Source: an uncultured Oscillospiraceae bacterium
Lineage (GTDB): Bacteria; Bacillota; Clostridia; Oscillospirales; Ruminococcaceae
NCBI GenBank assembly: GCA_934465295.1
Contig: CAKSKU010000019.1
Span: forward strand, 1-48,238
Length of the DNA stretch: 48,238 bases
Direction of reading: 5' to 3'
Shown here: piece by piece, positions 41,225 through 48,238 of the stretch
Position numbering within the stretch: the first letter of the stretch is position 1
How the letters are laid out: the number at the start of each line of letters is the position of its first letter
Translations under genes and position numbers: made by a program
The notes under the pieces: generated by a model
The model's database searches: none
What the model was told of the DNA's origin: nothing
The model's input: only the letters and a program-made list of their open reading frames with translations

Positions 41225-42846
41225 TACATTCCGCCCATGCCTGCTCCAGGAGCAGCTGCAGGTGTTTCTTCCTTGATGTCAGCAACAAGGCTCTCGGTTG
41301 TAAGAACCATAGCTGCAACGGAAGCTGCATTCTGGAGTGCAGAACGTGTAACCTTTGTCGGGTCAACAATACCTGCAGGGATCATATCACCGTAGGTCTC
41401 GTTGTAAGCATCAAATCCGTAGCCAACCTTCTTGGAACGAACGATCTTGTCAAGAATTACGCTTCCCTCAAGACCTGCGTTTGCTGCGATCTGACGGATA
41501 GGTTCTTCAAGTGCCTTGAGAACGATGGAAGCACCTGTCTTTTCATCACCGCTGAGTGAGGAAACAAGCTTTGTTACAGCAGGCATTGCATTGATGAATG
41601 CTGTGCCGCCGCCTGCTACGATACCCTCTTCAACAGCAGCCTTTGTAGCGGAGAGTGCATCTTCGATACGAAGCTTCTTTTCCTTCATTTCGATCTCGGT
41701 TGCAGCACCAACTCTGATAACAGCAACACCGCCGCTGAGCTTTGCAAGTCTTTCCTGAAGCTTTTCCTTGTCGAACTCGGAAGTTGTTGTTTCGATCTGT
41801 GCCTTGATCTGGTTGATTCTTTCCTTGATGTCCTGCTTGTTGCCTGCGCCGTCAACGATAACTGTGTTTTCCTTTGTTATCTTGACCTGTTTAGCCTGAC
41901 CAAGCTGTTCCATAGATGTGTCGGAAAGTTCAAGTCCGATCTCGGAGGAAATTACCTGACCGCCTGTGAGAATTGCGATATCCTGAAGCATTTCCTTACG
42001 TCTGTCGCCGAAGCCGGGAGCCTTAACAGCTACGCAGGTGAATGTTCCTCTGAGTTTGTTTACGATAAGGGTGGAAAGAGCTTCGCCCTCAACATCTTCT
42101 GCTATGATAACGAGCTTCTTGCCTGTCTTAACGATCTGTTCGAGAAGCGGGAGGATTTCCTGGATAGAGGAGATCTTCTTGTCTGTGATAAGAATGTAAG
42201 CGTCATCGATAACAGCTTCCATCTTGTCTGTATCGGTTACCATATAAGGTGTGATGTAACCTCTGTCGAACTGCATACCCTCAACAACCTCGGAGTATGT
42301 TTCGGCGGTCTTGGATTCTTCAATTGTGATTACACCGTCAGCAGTAACCTTTTCCATAGCTTCTGCAATGAGCTTGCCGACATTTTCATCAGCAGCGGAG
42401 TTTGCGGCAACGCTTGCGATATCATCAGAGCCTGAGATCTGAACGGAGTTAGCCTTGATAGCTTCAACAGCAGTGTCAACAGCCTTTGCCATACCCTTAC
42501 GAACGATCATTGGGTTTGCACCTGCTGCGATGTTCTTCATACCCTCTCTGATAAGTGCCTGTGCAAGAAGTGTAGCGGTCGTTGTACCGTCACCTGCCGC
42601 ATCGTTTGTCTTGGTAGCAACTTCCTTAACGAGCTGTGCGCCCATGTTCTCGAATGGGTCTTCAAGCTCGATCTCCTTGGCGATAGTAACACCGTCGTTT
42701 GTGATAAGGGGAGCACCGAATTTCTTGTCGAGAACAACGTTTCTGCCCTTAGGTCCGAGTGTGATCTTTACTGTATTTGCAAGCTTGTCAATACCTGCCT
42801 GAAGCGACTTTCTTGCTTCTTCGCCGTAAGCTATATTCTTTGCCAT
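41221..42846 (-). CDS. groEL: 60-kDa chaperonin GroEL
   Basis: A 541-aa type I chaperonin. The ATP site has ITLGPKGRNVVLDKKFG and the AGDGTTTATLLAQAL motif; DAAGDGTT carries the catalytic Asp region. The C-terminus ends in the flexible GGM tail (PGAGMGGMY). Fourteen subunits enclose unfolded proteins together with GroES. It follows groES after 37 bp; ATG at 42846 has AAGGAG. Strong codon bias. Under HrcA control through the CIRCE element ahead of groES. Confidence 0.98.
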   Translation of the reverse strand: MAKNIAYGEEARKSLQAGIDKLANTVKITLGPKGRNVVLDKKFGAPLITNDGVTIAKEIELEDPFENMGAQLVKEVATKTNDAAGDGTTTATLLAQALIREGMKNIAAGANPMIVRKGMAKAVDTAVEAIKANSVQISGSDDIASVAANSAADENVGKLIAEAMEKVTADGVITIEESKTAETYSEVVEGMQFDRGYITPYMVTDTDKMEAVIDDAYILITDKKISSIQEILPLLEQIVKTGKKLVIIAEDVEGEALSTLIVNKLRGTFTCVAVKAPGFGDRRKEMLQDIAILTGGQVISSEIGLELSDTSMEQLGQAKQVKITKENTVIVDGAGNKQDIKERINQIKAQIETTTSEFDKEKLQERLAKLSGGVAVIRVGAATEIEMKEKKLRIEDALSATKAAVEEGIVAGGGTAFINAMPAVTKLVSSLSGDEKTGASIVLKALEEPIRQIAANAGLEGSVILDKIVRSKKVGYGFDAYNETYGDMIPAGIVDPTKVTRSALQNAASVAAMVLTTESLVADIKEETPAAAPGAGMGGMY

Positions 42847-42883
42847 ATAAATCAATCTCCTTGTAATAAAATATCAGGTGAAA

Positions 42884-43168
42884 TTATTCAACAACTGCGA
42901 GGATATCGTCCTGACGGAGGATAGTGTATTCCTGACCGTCGATCTTTACCTCTGTGCCGCTGTACTTGGAAATGAGGACTTTCTGACCCTTTTTAACGAT
43001 CATCTTGACTTCCTTGCCGTCAACAACGCCGCCCGGTCCAACTTCAACGATCTCTGCGATCTGTGGCTTTTCCTTAGCCGAACCTGCGAGGATAATACCG
43101 CTCTTGGTGGTTTCCTCAGCCTCGGTCATCTTAATTACAACTCTGTCTGCAAGTGGTTTGATAGTCAT
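42884..43168 (-). CDS. groES: 10-kDa co-chaperonin GroES
   Basis: A 94-aa co-chaperonin. IKPLADRVVIKMTEAEETTKSGIILAG is the classic start, with the mobile loop KSGI-I-L; LISKYSGTEVKIDGQEYTILRQDDILAVVE ends it. Seven subunits form the lid of the GroEL chamber. First gene of groES-groEL, behind CIRCE. Confidence 0.98.
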   Translation of the reverse strand: MTIKPLADRVVIKMTEAEETTKSGIILAGSAKEKPQIAEIVEVGPGGVVDGKEVKMIVKKGQKVLISKYSGTEVKIDGQEYTILRQDDILAVVE

Positions 43169-43219
43169 TTAAGACTCCTCCTTATATTATATAGTATTAG
43201 CAATGTTATCATCACTCTG

Positions 43220-43246
43220 TTAGCACTCTTACTTCCTGAGTGCTAA
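43220..43246. promoter_or_regulatory. CIRCE element (HrcA operator)
   Basis: TTAGCACTC, 9 bp, GAGTGCTAA: a perfect CIRCE just downstream of the groESL -10. HrcA bound here represses groESL until heat stress. The flanking 341-bp gap (43169-43509) otherwise holds the promoter, a lone half-site and the pgk terminator. Confidence 0.97.
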
Positions 43247-43250
43247 ATAT

Positions 43251-43278
43251 ATTTTACCATATTCATATAGAAAATCAA
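43251..43278 (-). promoter_or_regulatory. groESL promoter
   Basis: Minus strand TTGATT, 16 bp, TAAAAT with extended TGG, next to CIRCE. Confidence 0.8.
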
Positions 43279-43393
43279 GAGCTTTCACATATTTTTCTCA
43301 AAACTTTAGCAATATGCACAATTAATTATATAAATATGCTCTGTAAATATAAAATATGTCAAAAATTTGGGTCTTTTTACGGTTAAAGTATCA

Positions 43394-43402
43394 TTAGCAC
43401 TC
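43394..43402 (+). promoter_or_regulatory. Lone CIRCE half-site
   Basis: TTAGCACTC about 140 bp upstream of the groESL promoter has no partner GAGTGCTAA within reach. It may be a decayed operator. Confidence 0.4.
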
Positions 43403-43443
43403 AATATAATGCCTGATTTTTGGCAGATAATACTATTATAGAA

Positions 43444-43482
43444 TAAAAAAACCGCCGCCCGAGATTAAACCCGAGCAGCAGT
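43444..43482 (-). terminator. Intrinsic terminator of pgk
   Basis: Minus strand ACTGCTGCTCGGG and CTCGGGCGGCGGT form 13 pairs with several G-U, then T6. Confidence 0.85.
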
Positions 43483-43509
43483 CCTTATAAATTCATGTTT
43501 CAGAAGCAA

Positions 43510-44736
43510 TTACTTCTTGTCAGCAATAACATCAACGCCTGGGAGTACCTTGCCTTCGAGGTATTCGAGGGAAGCACCGCCGCCTGTGGAGATGTGGCTC
43601 ATCTTGTCGGAGAAGCCGAGCTGGATTACAGCAGCAGCAGAGTCACCGCCGCCGATGATCGTTGTAGCGTCTGTATCAGCGAGAGCCTGAGCAACAGCGA
43701 TAGTACCTGCTGCGAGTGTTGGGTTCTCGAATACGCCCATAGGTCCGTTCCAAACAACTGTCTTAGCTGTCTTTACAGCGTCAGCGAAGAGAGCTCTTGT
43801 CTTTTCACCGATGTCAAGACCTTCCTTGTCAGCAGGAATCTTGTCGGAATCAACAGTCTGAACTTCGATAGGAGCATCGATAGGATCAGGGAAACCTGCA
43901 GCAACAACTGTGTCGATAGGAAGAAGAAGCTTCTTGCCGTTCTTTTCAGCCTTAGCCATCATTTCCTTGCAGTATTCGATCTTTTCATCGTCAACGAGGG
44001 AAAGACCAACTTCGTAGCCCTTAGCCTTGAGGAATGTGTAAGCCATACCGCCGCCGATGATGAGTGTGTCGCACTTTTCGAGGAGGTTGGAGATAACGTT
44101 GAGCTTGTCAGCAACCTTAGCACCGCCGAGGATTGCAACGAAAGGACGAACAGGGTTCTCAACTGCATTTCCGAGATACTGGATCTCCTTCTGCATGAGG
44201 TAGCCTACTGCTGTTTCCTTTACGAACTTTGTAACGCCTGCTGTGGAAGCGTGTGCACGGTGAGCAGAACCGAAAGCGTCCATAACGAATACCTGATCGT
44301 CAACGAGATCAGCGAGTTCCTTGGAGAGGTTTTCGCCGTTCTTGGTTTCATCAGCGCCTCTGAATCTTGTGTTCTGGAGAACAACGATGTCGCCGTCAGC
44401 CATTTCAGCAACAGCCTTCTTAGCGTTTTCGCCAACTACTGTATCGTCAGCAGCGAAAGTAACCTTAGTGCCGGGGAGAAGTTCTGCAAGTCTGTCTGCA
44501 GCGGGCTTGAGGGAGAACTTTTCCTCAGGACCGTTCTTAGGCTTGCCAAGGTGAGAGCAAAGTACAACCTTGCCGCCGTCAGCTACGAGCTTCTTGATTG
44601 TAGGAAGTGCAGCTGTGATTCTGTTATCATTAGTGATCTTGCCGTCCTTGAGAGGAACGTTGAAGTCAACTCTTACGAGTACCTTCTTACCCTTTACGTT
44701 AATGTCGTCAACCGAAACTTTGTTTAATCCTGCCAT
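43510..44736 (-). CDS. pgk: Phosphoglycerate kinase
   Basis: A 408-aa glycolytic enzyme that transfers phosphate from 1,3-bisphosphoglycerate to ADP. The N-domain shows VLVRVDFNVPL and LCSHLGKP with the substrate Arg and His. The C-domain shows AILGGAKVADK, the GGGMAYTFLKAKG hinge and the VVWNGPMGVFENP nucleotide loop, ending in STGGGASLEYLEGK. It is full length. AAGGATG precedes the start. Single gene with a roughly 95-nt leader. The codon use shows high expression. GAP dehydrogenase and tpi are not adjacent. Confidence 0.98.
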   Translation of the reverse strand: MAGLNKVSVDDINVKGKKVLVRVDFNVPLKDGKITNDNRITAALPTIKKLVADGGKVVLCSHLGKPKNGPEEKFSLKPAADRLAELLPGTKVTFAADDTVVGENAKKAVAEMADGDIVVLQNTRFRGADETKNGENLSKELADLVDDQVFVMDAFGSAHRAHASTAGVTKFVKETAVGYLMQKEIQYLGNAVENPVRPFVAILGGAKVADKLNVISNLLEKCDTLIIGGGMAYTFLKAKGYEVGLSLVDDEKIEYCKEMMAKAEKNGKKLLLPIDTVVAAGFPDPIDAPIEVQTVDSDKIPADKEGLDIGEKTRALFADAVKTAKTVVWNGPMGVFENPTLAAGTIAVAQALADTDATTIIGGGDSAAAVIQLGFSDKMSHISTGGGASLEYLEGKVLPGVDVIADKK

Positions 44737-44835
44737 TGGTATGACATCCTTTCGTAATAAATTTGATTAGAGCCTAAGACCGAACGCTGACGTATTAAAA
44801 CGTTCACGCTCAAAAGTCCTAAACTATACAATACT

Positions 44836-44864
44836 ATTTTATATCATTTCGGCAGATTTTTCAA
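44836..44864 (-). promoter_or_regulatory. pgk promoter
   Basis: Minus strand TTGAAA, 17 bp, TAAAAT. The leader contains GAACG/CGTTC arms that could form a hairpin. Confidence 0.65.
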
Positions 44865-44932
44865 GCCCTTTTGCAAAATTTTTATATAAACGGCTGATAA
44901 TTTTATCTATGATCGGTGTAAACTTCGTAAAA

Positions 44933-45565
44933 TCAAGCTTTGTTAAGCTTTTCACAAAGCTTTTTTATAACCTCGGCGAAGTAAAGCTTCACTTCATAGT
45001 TCTCGGGATCCTGCATAAGTTCAAGCTCCTCGGTCGATATAACACCGTTTTCGGCAGCGAGCGAAAGAACCTCGTCTGTGTTCGTCACAGCAGGCAAACA
45101 AAGAGCAGGGAACATCACGCACCACCAATTTTTGCCCTCACCCTCGCCTATGATGACCCTGAGCGCAGAGTAATCACCCTCGGGAAGCTCCGCACTGCCG
45201 TAAACACGTCTGTCAAAATGAACAGTTCCAACTTCGCAGTGTACAGGGTAATCATAACCCGACGCAGCGATCTCCGCAGCCGCAGCAGTTTCAAAAAGCC
45301 GGATATTTTCCACCGAAAGACGCTTTGCATCATCTGCCGAATCAGCTCCGCCGAAAATATCGGCACTCGCTTCAAGTACAGCATTCCTTACACGGAGCTT
45401 CAAAGCCTGATCTTCGTCCGAATCCGAGTTTGCGATAACGTGCAGGCGGAAGACGTCCTTGGTGATTCCATGTCTGCTCTCCGCAAAAGCGCATATACCC
45501 TCGCAGAATACCGCCGTGATAAACCCAATAAGTAAAGCCGCCTGAATGATAAATTTTTTGCTCAT
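44933..45565 (-). CDS. spoIIR: Stage II sporulation protein R
   Basis: A 210-aa SpoIIR. A signal peptide (about 1-28) leads to the hallmark DVFRLHVIANSDSDEDQALKLRVRNAVL, then GDYSALRVIIGEGEGKNWWCVMFPALC. In Bacillus the protein is made in the forespore under sigma-F, secreted into the space between the membranes, and triggers SpoIIGA to process pro-sigma-E in the mother cell. Its presence indicates a sporulating or recently sporulating lineage. A weak forespore-like promoter (GAATA, 15 bp, GTCAAATATA) lies at 45607-45636. A stem AAGCTTTGT/ACAAAGCTT overlaps the 3' end of the gene and could be the terminator. Confidence 0.93.
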   Translation of the reverse strand: MSKKFIIQAALLIGFITAVFCEGICAFAESRHGITKDVFRLHVIANSDSDEDQALKLRVRNAVLEASADIFGGADSADDAKRLSVENIRLFETAAAAEIAASGYDYPVHCEVGTVHFDRRVYGSAELPEGDYSALRVIIGEGEGKNWWCVMFPALCLPAVTNTDEVLSLAAENGVISTEELELMQDPENYEVKLYFAEVIKKLCEKLNKA

Positions 45566-45664
45566 GAATAATGACCGTCCTTTTGCATATCATATTTGTT
45601 TGAGCATATATTTGACGCAAAATCGCAGTTTTATTCATTTTGGAAAATATTTTTTCAAAAACTC

Positions 45665-45693
45665 TTGACAAACGTGCTTTTTTGAGCTATAAT
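45665..45693 (+). promoter_or_regulatory. Consensus tRNA-Thr promoter
   Basis: TTGACA, 17 bp, TATAAT, 28 bp before tRNA-Thr. Confidence 0.9.
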
Positions 45694-45720
45694 ATATAAG
45701 CGTTCTGAAATTGTGAACGT

Positions 45721-45796
45721 GCTAACTTAGCTCAGTTGGTAGAGCACATCCTTGGTAAGGATGAGGTCGTCAGTTCAAATCTGATAGTTAGCTCCA
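45721..45796 (+). tRNA. tRNA-Thr (GGT)
   Basis: Acceptor GCTAACT pairs with AGTTAGC, the anticodon loop reads TTGGTAA (GGT, Thr), T-loop TTCAAAT and encoded CCA are present. Single tRNA unit with its own promoter and terminator. Confidence 0.96.
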
Positions 45797-45803
45797 TTTG
45801 AGA

Positions 45804-45838
45804 AGTCGTCCCGAGTCTGCATAGGGGCGGCTTTTTCT
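45804..45838 (+). terminator. Intrinsic terminator after tRNA-Thr
   Basis: AGTCGTCCC and GGGGCGGCT form a 9-bp stem (two G-U), then T5. Confidence 0.85.
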
Positions 45839-45890
45839 TTTTATTTGTCTTAAAGTTGTGCAGAAATATAGGTATTTAAGGCGGTGCAGT

Positions 45891-46841
45891 GTGAAAAAGG
45901 TATTGAATATAGCTTGGAAAATAATATTGATAATCATTGCAGTTATTGTTTTGTTTGTCATAATATCGTTGGTTCGTCATAAAATATGCAGTTCGAGGGA
46001 AAAAGATCTGCTTACACCCTTAGGCGAATTGGTTGAAGTGAACGGTCACAATATGAGCGTTTATACAGAGGGTGAGGGTGACAAAACTCTTGTGTTTATG
46101 TCAGGCAGCGGAACTTGCTCTCCGATATTGGATTTTAAGTCGTTGTATTCACTGTTGAGCGATGAATACAAAATTGCGGTCGTAGAAAAATTCGGTTACG
46201 GCTTTAGTGACGTTGTAGATGAAAAAAGGGACATAGATGCAATATTGAGTGAAACAAGAACAGTGCTCGATAAAGCAGGCGTAAAAGGTCCGTATATACT
46301 CTGTCCTCATTCAATGTCAGGATTGGAGGCTCTGTATTGGGCGCAGAAATATCCTGATGAGGTCGAAGCAATCATAGGTTTGGATATGGCTGTACCCGAT
46401 CATTATGATGAAATGAATATCAGTATTCCTTTAATAAAGCTTGGTCAGTATGGCGCTAAATTGGGTATCACAAGATGGATACCAAGCCTTTCCGAAAGCG
46501 ATGCTGTCAAATTCGGAACGTTGTCCGATAAGGAAAAGGAAATTTACAGAGCTGTGTTTTATCAAAGAACTGCAACTGTAACAATGATAAATGAGGCAAA
46601 AATAGTGAAAGATAATGCGAAAATTGTAAAAGAAAACGGTATCCCGCAAGTGCCGATGCTGTTGTTCATATCTGACGGATCGGGCGGAACGGGATTTACC
46701 GAGGAAAGGTGGAGAAGTATTCCGAAAGAGTATTTTTCCGAAAATGATAATGTCAATTTTATTGAATTGGATTGTCCGCATTATGTCCACGATCATAAAT
46801 ATCGGGAAATAAGCGAAGAGATAAAAAGCTTTGTTAATTAA
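45891..46841 (+). CDS. Membrane-anchored alpha/beta hydrolase
   Basis: A 316-aa alpha/beta hydrolase with one N-terminal TM (about 9-31), so the enzyme domain is probably outside the membrane. The fold markers are KTLVFMSGSGTCSP (oxyanion block), EKFGYGFSD, the nucleophile elbow CPHSMSG with its Ser, and GLDMAVPDH. The late His is in DCPHYVHDH. The elbow is unusual (P before H, S after M). The substrate is unknown. It begins at GTG 45891, after AAGGCGG; the earlier GTG lacks a site. AT-rich codon use sets it off from its neighbours and may point to recent arrival. Confidence 0.8.
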   Translation: MKKVLNIAWKIILIIIAVIVLFVIISLVRHKICSSREKDLLTPLGELVEVNGHNMSVYTEGEGDKTLVFMSGSGTCSPILDFKSLYSLLSDEYKIAVVEKFGYGFSDVVDEKRDIDAILSETRTVLDKAGVKGPYILCPHSMSGLEALYWAQKYPDEVEAIIGLDMAVPDHYDEMNISIPLIKLGQYGAKLGITRWIPSLSESDAVKFGTLSDKEKEIYRAVFYQRTATVTMINEAKIVKDNAKIVKENGIPQVPMLLFISDGSGGTGFTEERWRSIPKEYFSENDNVNFIELDCPHYVHDHKYREISEEIKSFVN

Positions 46842-46853
46842 ATACATAATAAA

Positions 46854-46893
46854 AATGCGCACCATTTGTAAGCTGTACAAGTGATGCGCATTT
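46854..46893. terminator. Bidirectional terminator, hydrolase / ilvE
   Basis: AATGCGCA with TGCGCATT, and inner CAC/GTG and TTGTA/TACAA, form a hairpin with A/T flanks, between convergent genes. Confidence 0.75.
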
Positions 46894-46933
46894 ATTATTT
46901 GCTGTATTTGTCTGAAAGGAAAGTTCCTTAAAA

Positions 46934-48004
46934 TTACTTGACCTTAACAGTCCAGTTGAACTTGTCAGGAAGCTTGCCCCACTGAATTCCGGTGAGTGTG
47001 TCATAAAGCTTCTGTGAGATCTCGCCGATCTTGCCATCGTTGATAGTCATGATCTTGCTGCCGTATTTGAGTTCGCCGACAGGAGAGATAACAGCAGCCG
47101 TGCCTGTGCCGAATGCCTCGTCAAACTTGCCTTCGTCATAAGCCTTGATAAGCTCGTCAATTGTGATATCACGCTCTGTAACCTTGTAACCCATATCCTT
47201 AAGTATCTGGATGCAGGACTTTCTTGTGATACCGCCGAGGATAGAACCTCTGTCAAGGCTCGGTGTGATAACTTCGCCGTCAACAACGAAGAATACGTTC
47301 ATAGCACCAACTTCGTCAATGTACTTTCTGTGTACACCGTCGAGCCAGAGAACCTGAGCATAGCCCTGCTTCTCAGCTTCTTCCTGAGCCTTAAGGGAGA
47401 TAGCATAGTTTGCAGCAGCCTTTGTGAAGCCTGTACCGCCCGTAACTGCACGAACGTAGTTTTCTTCAACATAGATCTTAACGGGAGCAAGTCCGTTATC
47501 ATAGTAAGCGCCGACAGGGGAGAGGATAATAACGAAAAGAAGATGCTTTGCAGGGTGAACGCCTACCATAGGATCAACTGCAAAAATGTAAGGTCTGATG
47601 TAAAGTGAAGTTCCCTCTGCGTGTGGGATCCAGTCCTGATCTACTTCAACAAGCTTCTTGATAGCTTCAACAGCGAATGCTTCATCGATCTTAGGAATGC
47701 AAAGACGATCGTTTGAAACGTTAAGACGAGCCATATTCTGGTCGGGGCGGAAAAGGTTGATGTGACCATCGGGAGTTCTGTAAGCCTTAAGTCCCTCAAA
47801 GTCAGCCTGACCGTAGTGCAGACACATTGCAGCAGGATCAAGAGGAATAGGACCGTAAGGAACGATCCTTGCATCGTGCCAGCCCTGACCCTCATCATAG
47901 TTCATCATGAACATATGGTCTGTGAAAATATGACCGAAACCAAGCTTTGTTTCGTCAGTTGGCTTTGCTTTCGGTGAAGTGGTTTTAGTGATTTTTATTT
48001 CCAT
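46934..48004 (-). CDS. ilvE: Branched-chain amino acid aminotransferase
   Basis: A 356-aa PLP enzyme of fold type IV, in the longer BCAT subgroup shared with eukaryotes. It makes Leu, Ile and Val from their 2-oxo acids with glutamate. Key parts: the HYGQADFEGLKAYR stretch, RPDQNMARLN, PLP-binding K195 in GFTKAAANYA, and DEVGAMN with the conserved Glu231. GILG-ITRKS forms the phosphate-binding region. ATG at 48004 follows GGAAGG. Single gene. The azlCD exporter is about 33 kb away and not part of this unit. Confidence 0.95.
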   Translation of the reverse strand: MEIKITKTTSPKAKPTDETKLGFGHIFTDHMFMMNYDEGQGWHDARIVPYGPIPLDPAAMCLHYGQADFEGLKAYRTPDGHINLFRPDQNMARLNVSNDRLCIPKIDEAFAVEAIKKLVEVDQDWIPHAEGTSLYIRPYIFAVDPMVGVHPAKHLLFVIILSPVGAYYDNGLAPVKIYVEENYVRAVTGGTGFTKAAANYAISLKAQEEAEKQGYAQVLWLDGVHRKYIDEVGAMNVFFVVDGEVITPSLDRGSILGGITRKSCIQILKDMGYKVTERDITIDELIKAYDEGKFDEAFGTGTAAVISPVGELKYGSKIMTINDGKIGEISQKLYDTLTGIQWGKLPDKFNWTVKVK

Positions 48005-48035
48005 TGTAAACACCTTCCATATAATTTATATTTCT

Positions 48036-48064
48036 ATCATAGCACATTTTTTTCATATTTTCAA
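48036..48064 (-). promoter_or_regulatory. ilvE promoter
   Basis: Minus strand TTGAAA, 17 bp, TATGAT with extended TGC. Confidence 0.7.
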
Positions 48065-48149
48065 GAGCATTTTATATAAAAAACAGCATTGTACTATATA
48101 TATTTGTGATAAGAAATATAACATCAGTTTATAGAAAAGGCAAATGATA

Positions 48150-48171
48150 TAACATTTTTGGAAAAATGTTA
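48150..48171. repeat. 10-bp inverted repeat near the right edge
   Basis: TAACATTTTT-GG-AAAAATGTTA, exact arms. It lies 50 bp before a TATAAT (48223-48228), so it may be an operator or leader of a rightward gene beyond the window. Nothing else is visible in 48,065-48,238. Confidence 0.55.
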
Positions 48172-48238
48172 TGTTACAATAGATAGGTGACACAAAGTAT
48201 AGAAAAACAACTTCCAAAATGATATAATGTTTAAGAAC

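Noticed and set aside
43495..44727. A 410-codon open frame on the plus strand opposite pgk
   Set aside because: Pgk is unmistakable on the other strand. The antisense frame is Cys/Ser/Leu-rich with no fold pattern and results from strong codon bias.

Overview
The window looks like chromosome of a low-to-moderate GC anaerobic Firmicute of the Clostridia, most likely a Ruminococcus close to R. albus. The pointers are an intact GH94 cellobiose phosphorylase, the sporulation genes spoIIR and pdaA, a CIRCE-controlled groESL, IreB, BspA-type leucine-rich-repeat proteins and consensus sigma-A promoters. No phage, integrase, transposase or CRISPR array is visible. The genus is inferred from gene content, not from a marker search.

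Left part (1-12,600): tRNA-Asp/Gly/Cys, an SGNH hydrolase with a DUF4358 lipoprotein, ireB, and a PdaA-like deacetylase behind a structured leader. Next come an orphan structured RNA between convergent genes and a leftward pair encoding a two-TM protein and an acidic repeat protein. purA, a DUF1963 protein, a leftward tRNA-Gly/Arg/His operon, a rhodanese-TtcA fusion and a copper-type module (csoR; P1B-ATPase plus a small membrane protein, with CsoR-like operators) follow.

Middle part (12,600-30,400): a serine hydrolase broken by one in-frame TAA, azlCD, a lipase-LytTR-DUF3021 operon and an RpiB-family gene. Then an NTF2-like/GNAT/GNAT operon, a tandem pair of secreted LRR-FN3 proteins, an M20 amidohydrolase and a 1040-aa GHL10-amidase wall enzyme. 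The part ends with an iron-ADH-like protein whose metal site is altered, a PrsA/SurA-like lipoprotein and a GNAT.

Right part (30,400-48,238): a very large polytopic membrane protein, cellobiose phosphorylase behind a LacI-type palindrome, flotillin, a CheW domain with an embedded CZB zinc domain, rpsF-ssb-rpsR, vanZ, groES-groEL, pgk, spoIIR, tRNA-Thr, an alpha/beta hydrolase and ilvE. Housekeeping genes (purA, groEL, pgk, rpsF, GH94) use a biased codon set (AAG, AAC, GAC, TTC). vanZ and the hydrolase at 45,891 are more AT-rich.

About thirty promoters can be read directly; nearly all have a 16-17 bp spacer and about three quarters carry an extended -10 (TG-N before the -10). No single new large system stands out. 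The best leads are the SD-occluding pdaA leader, the orphan RNA at 3341-3542, the 3588-5584 gene pair, the CheW-CZB protein next to flotillin and the metal-site variants (iron-ADH, P1B-ATPase).
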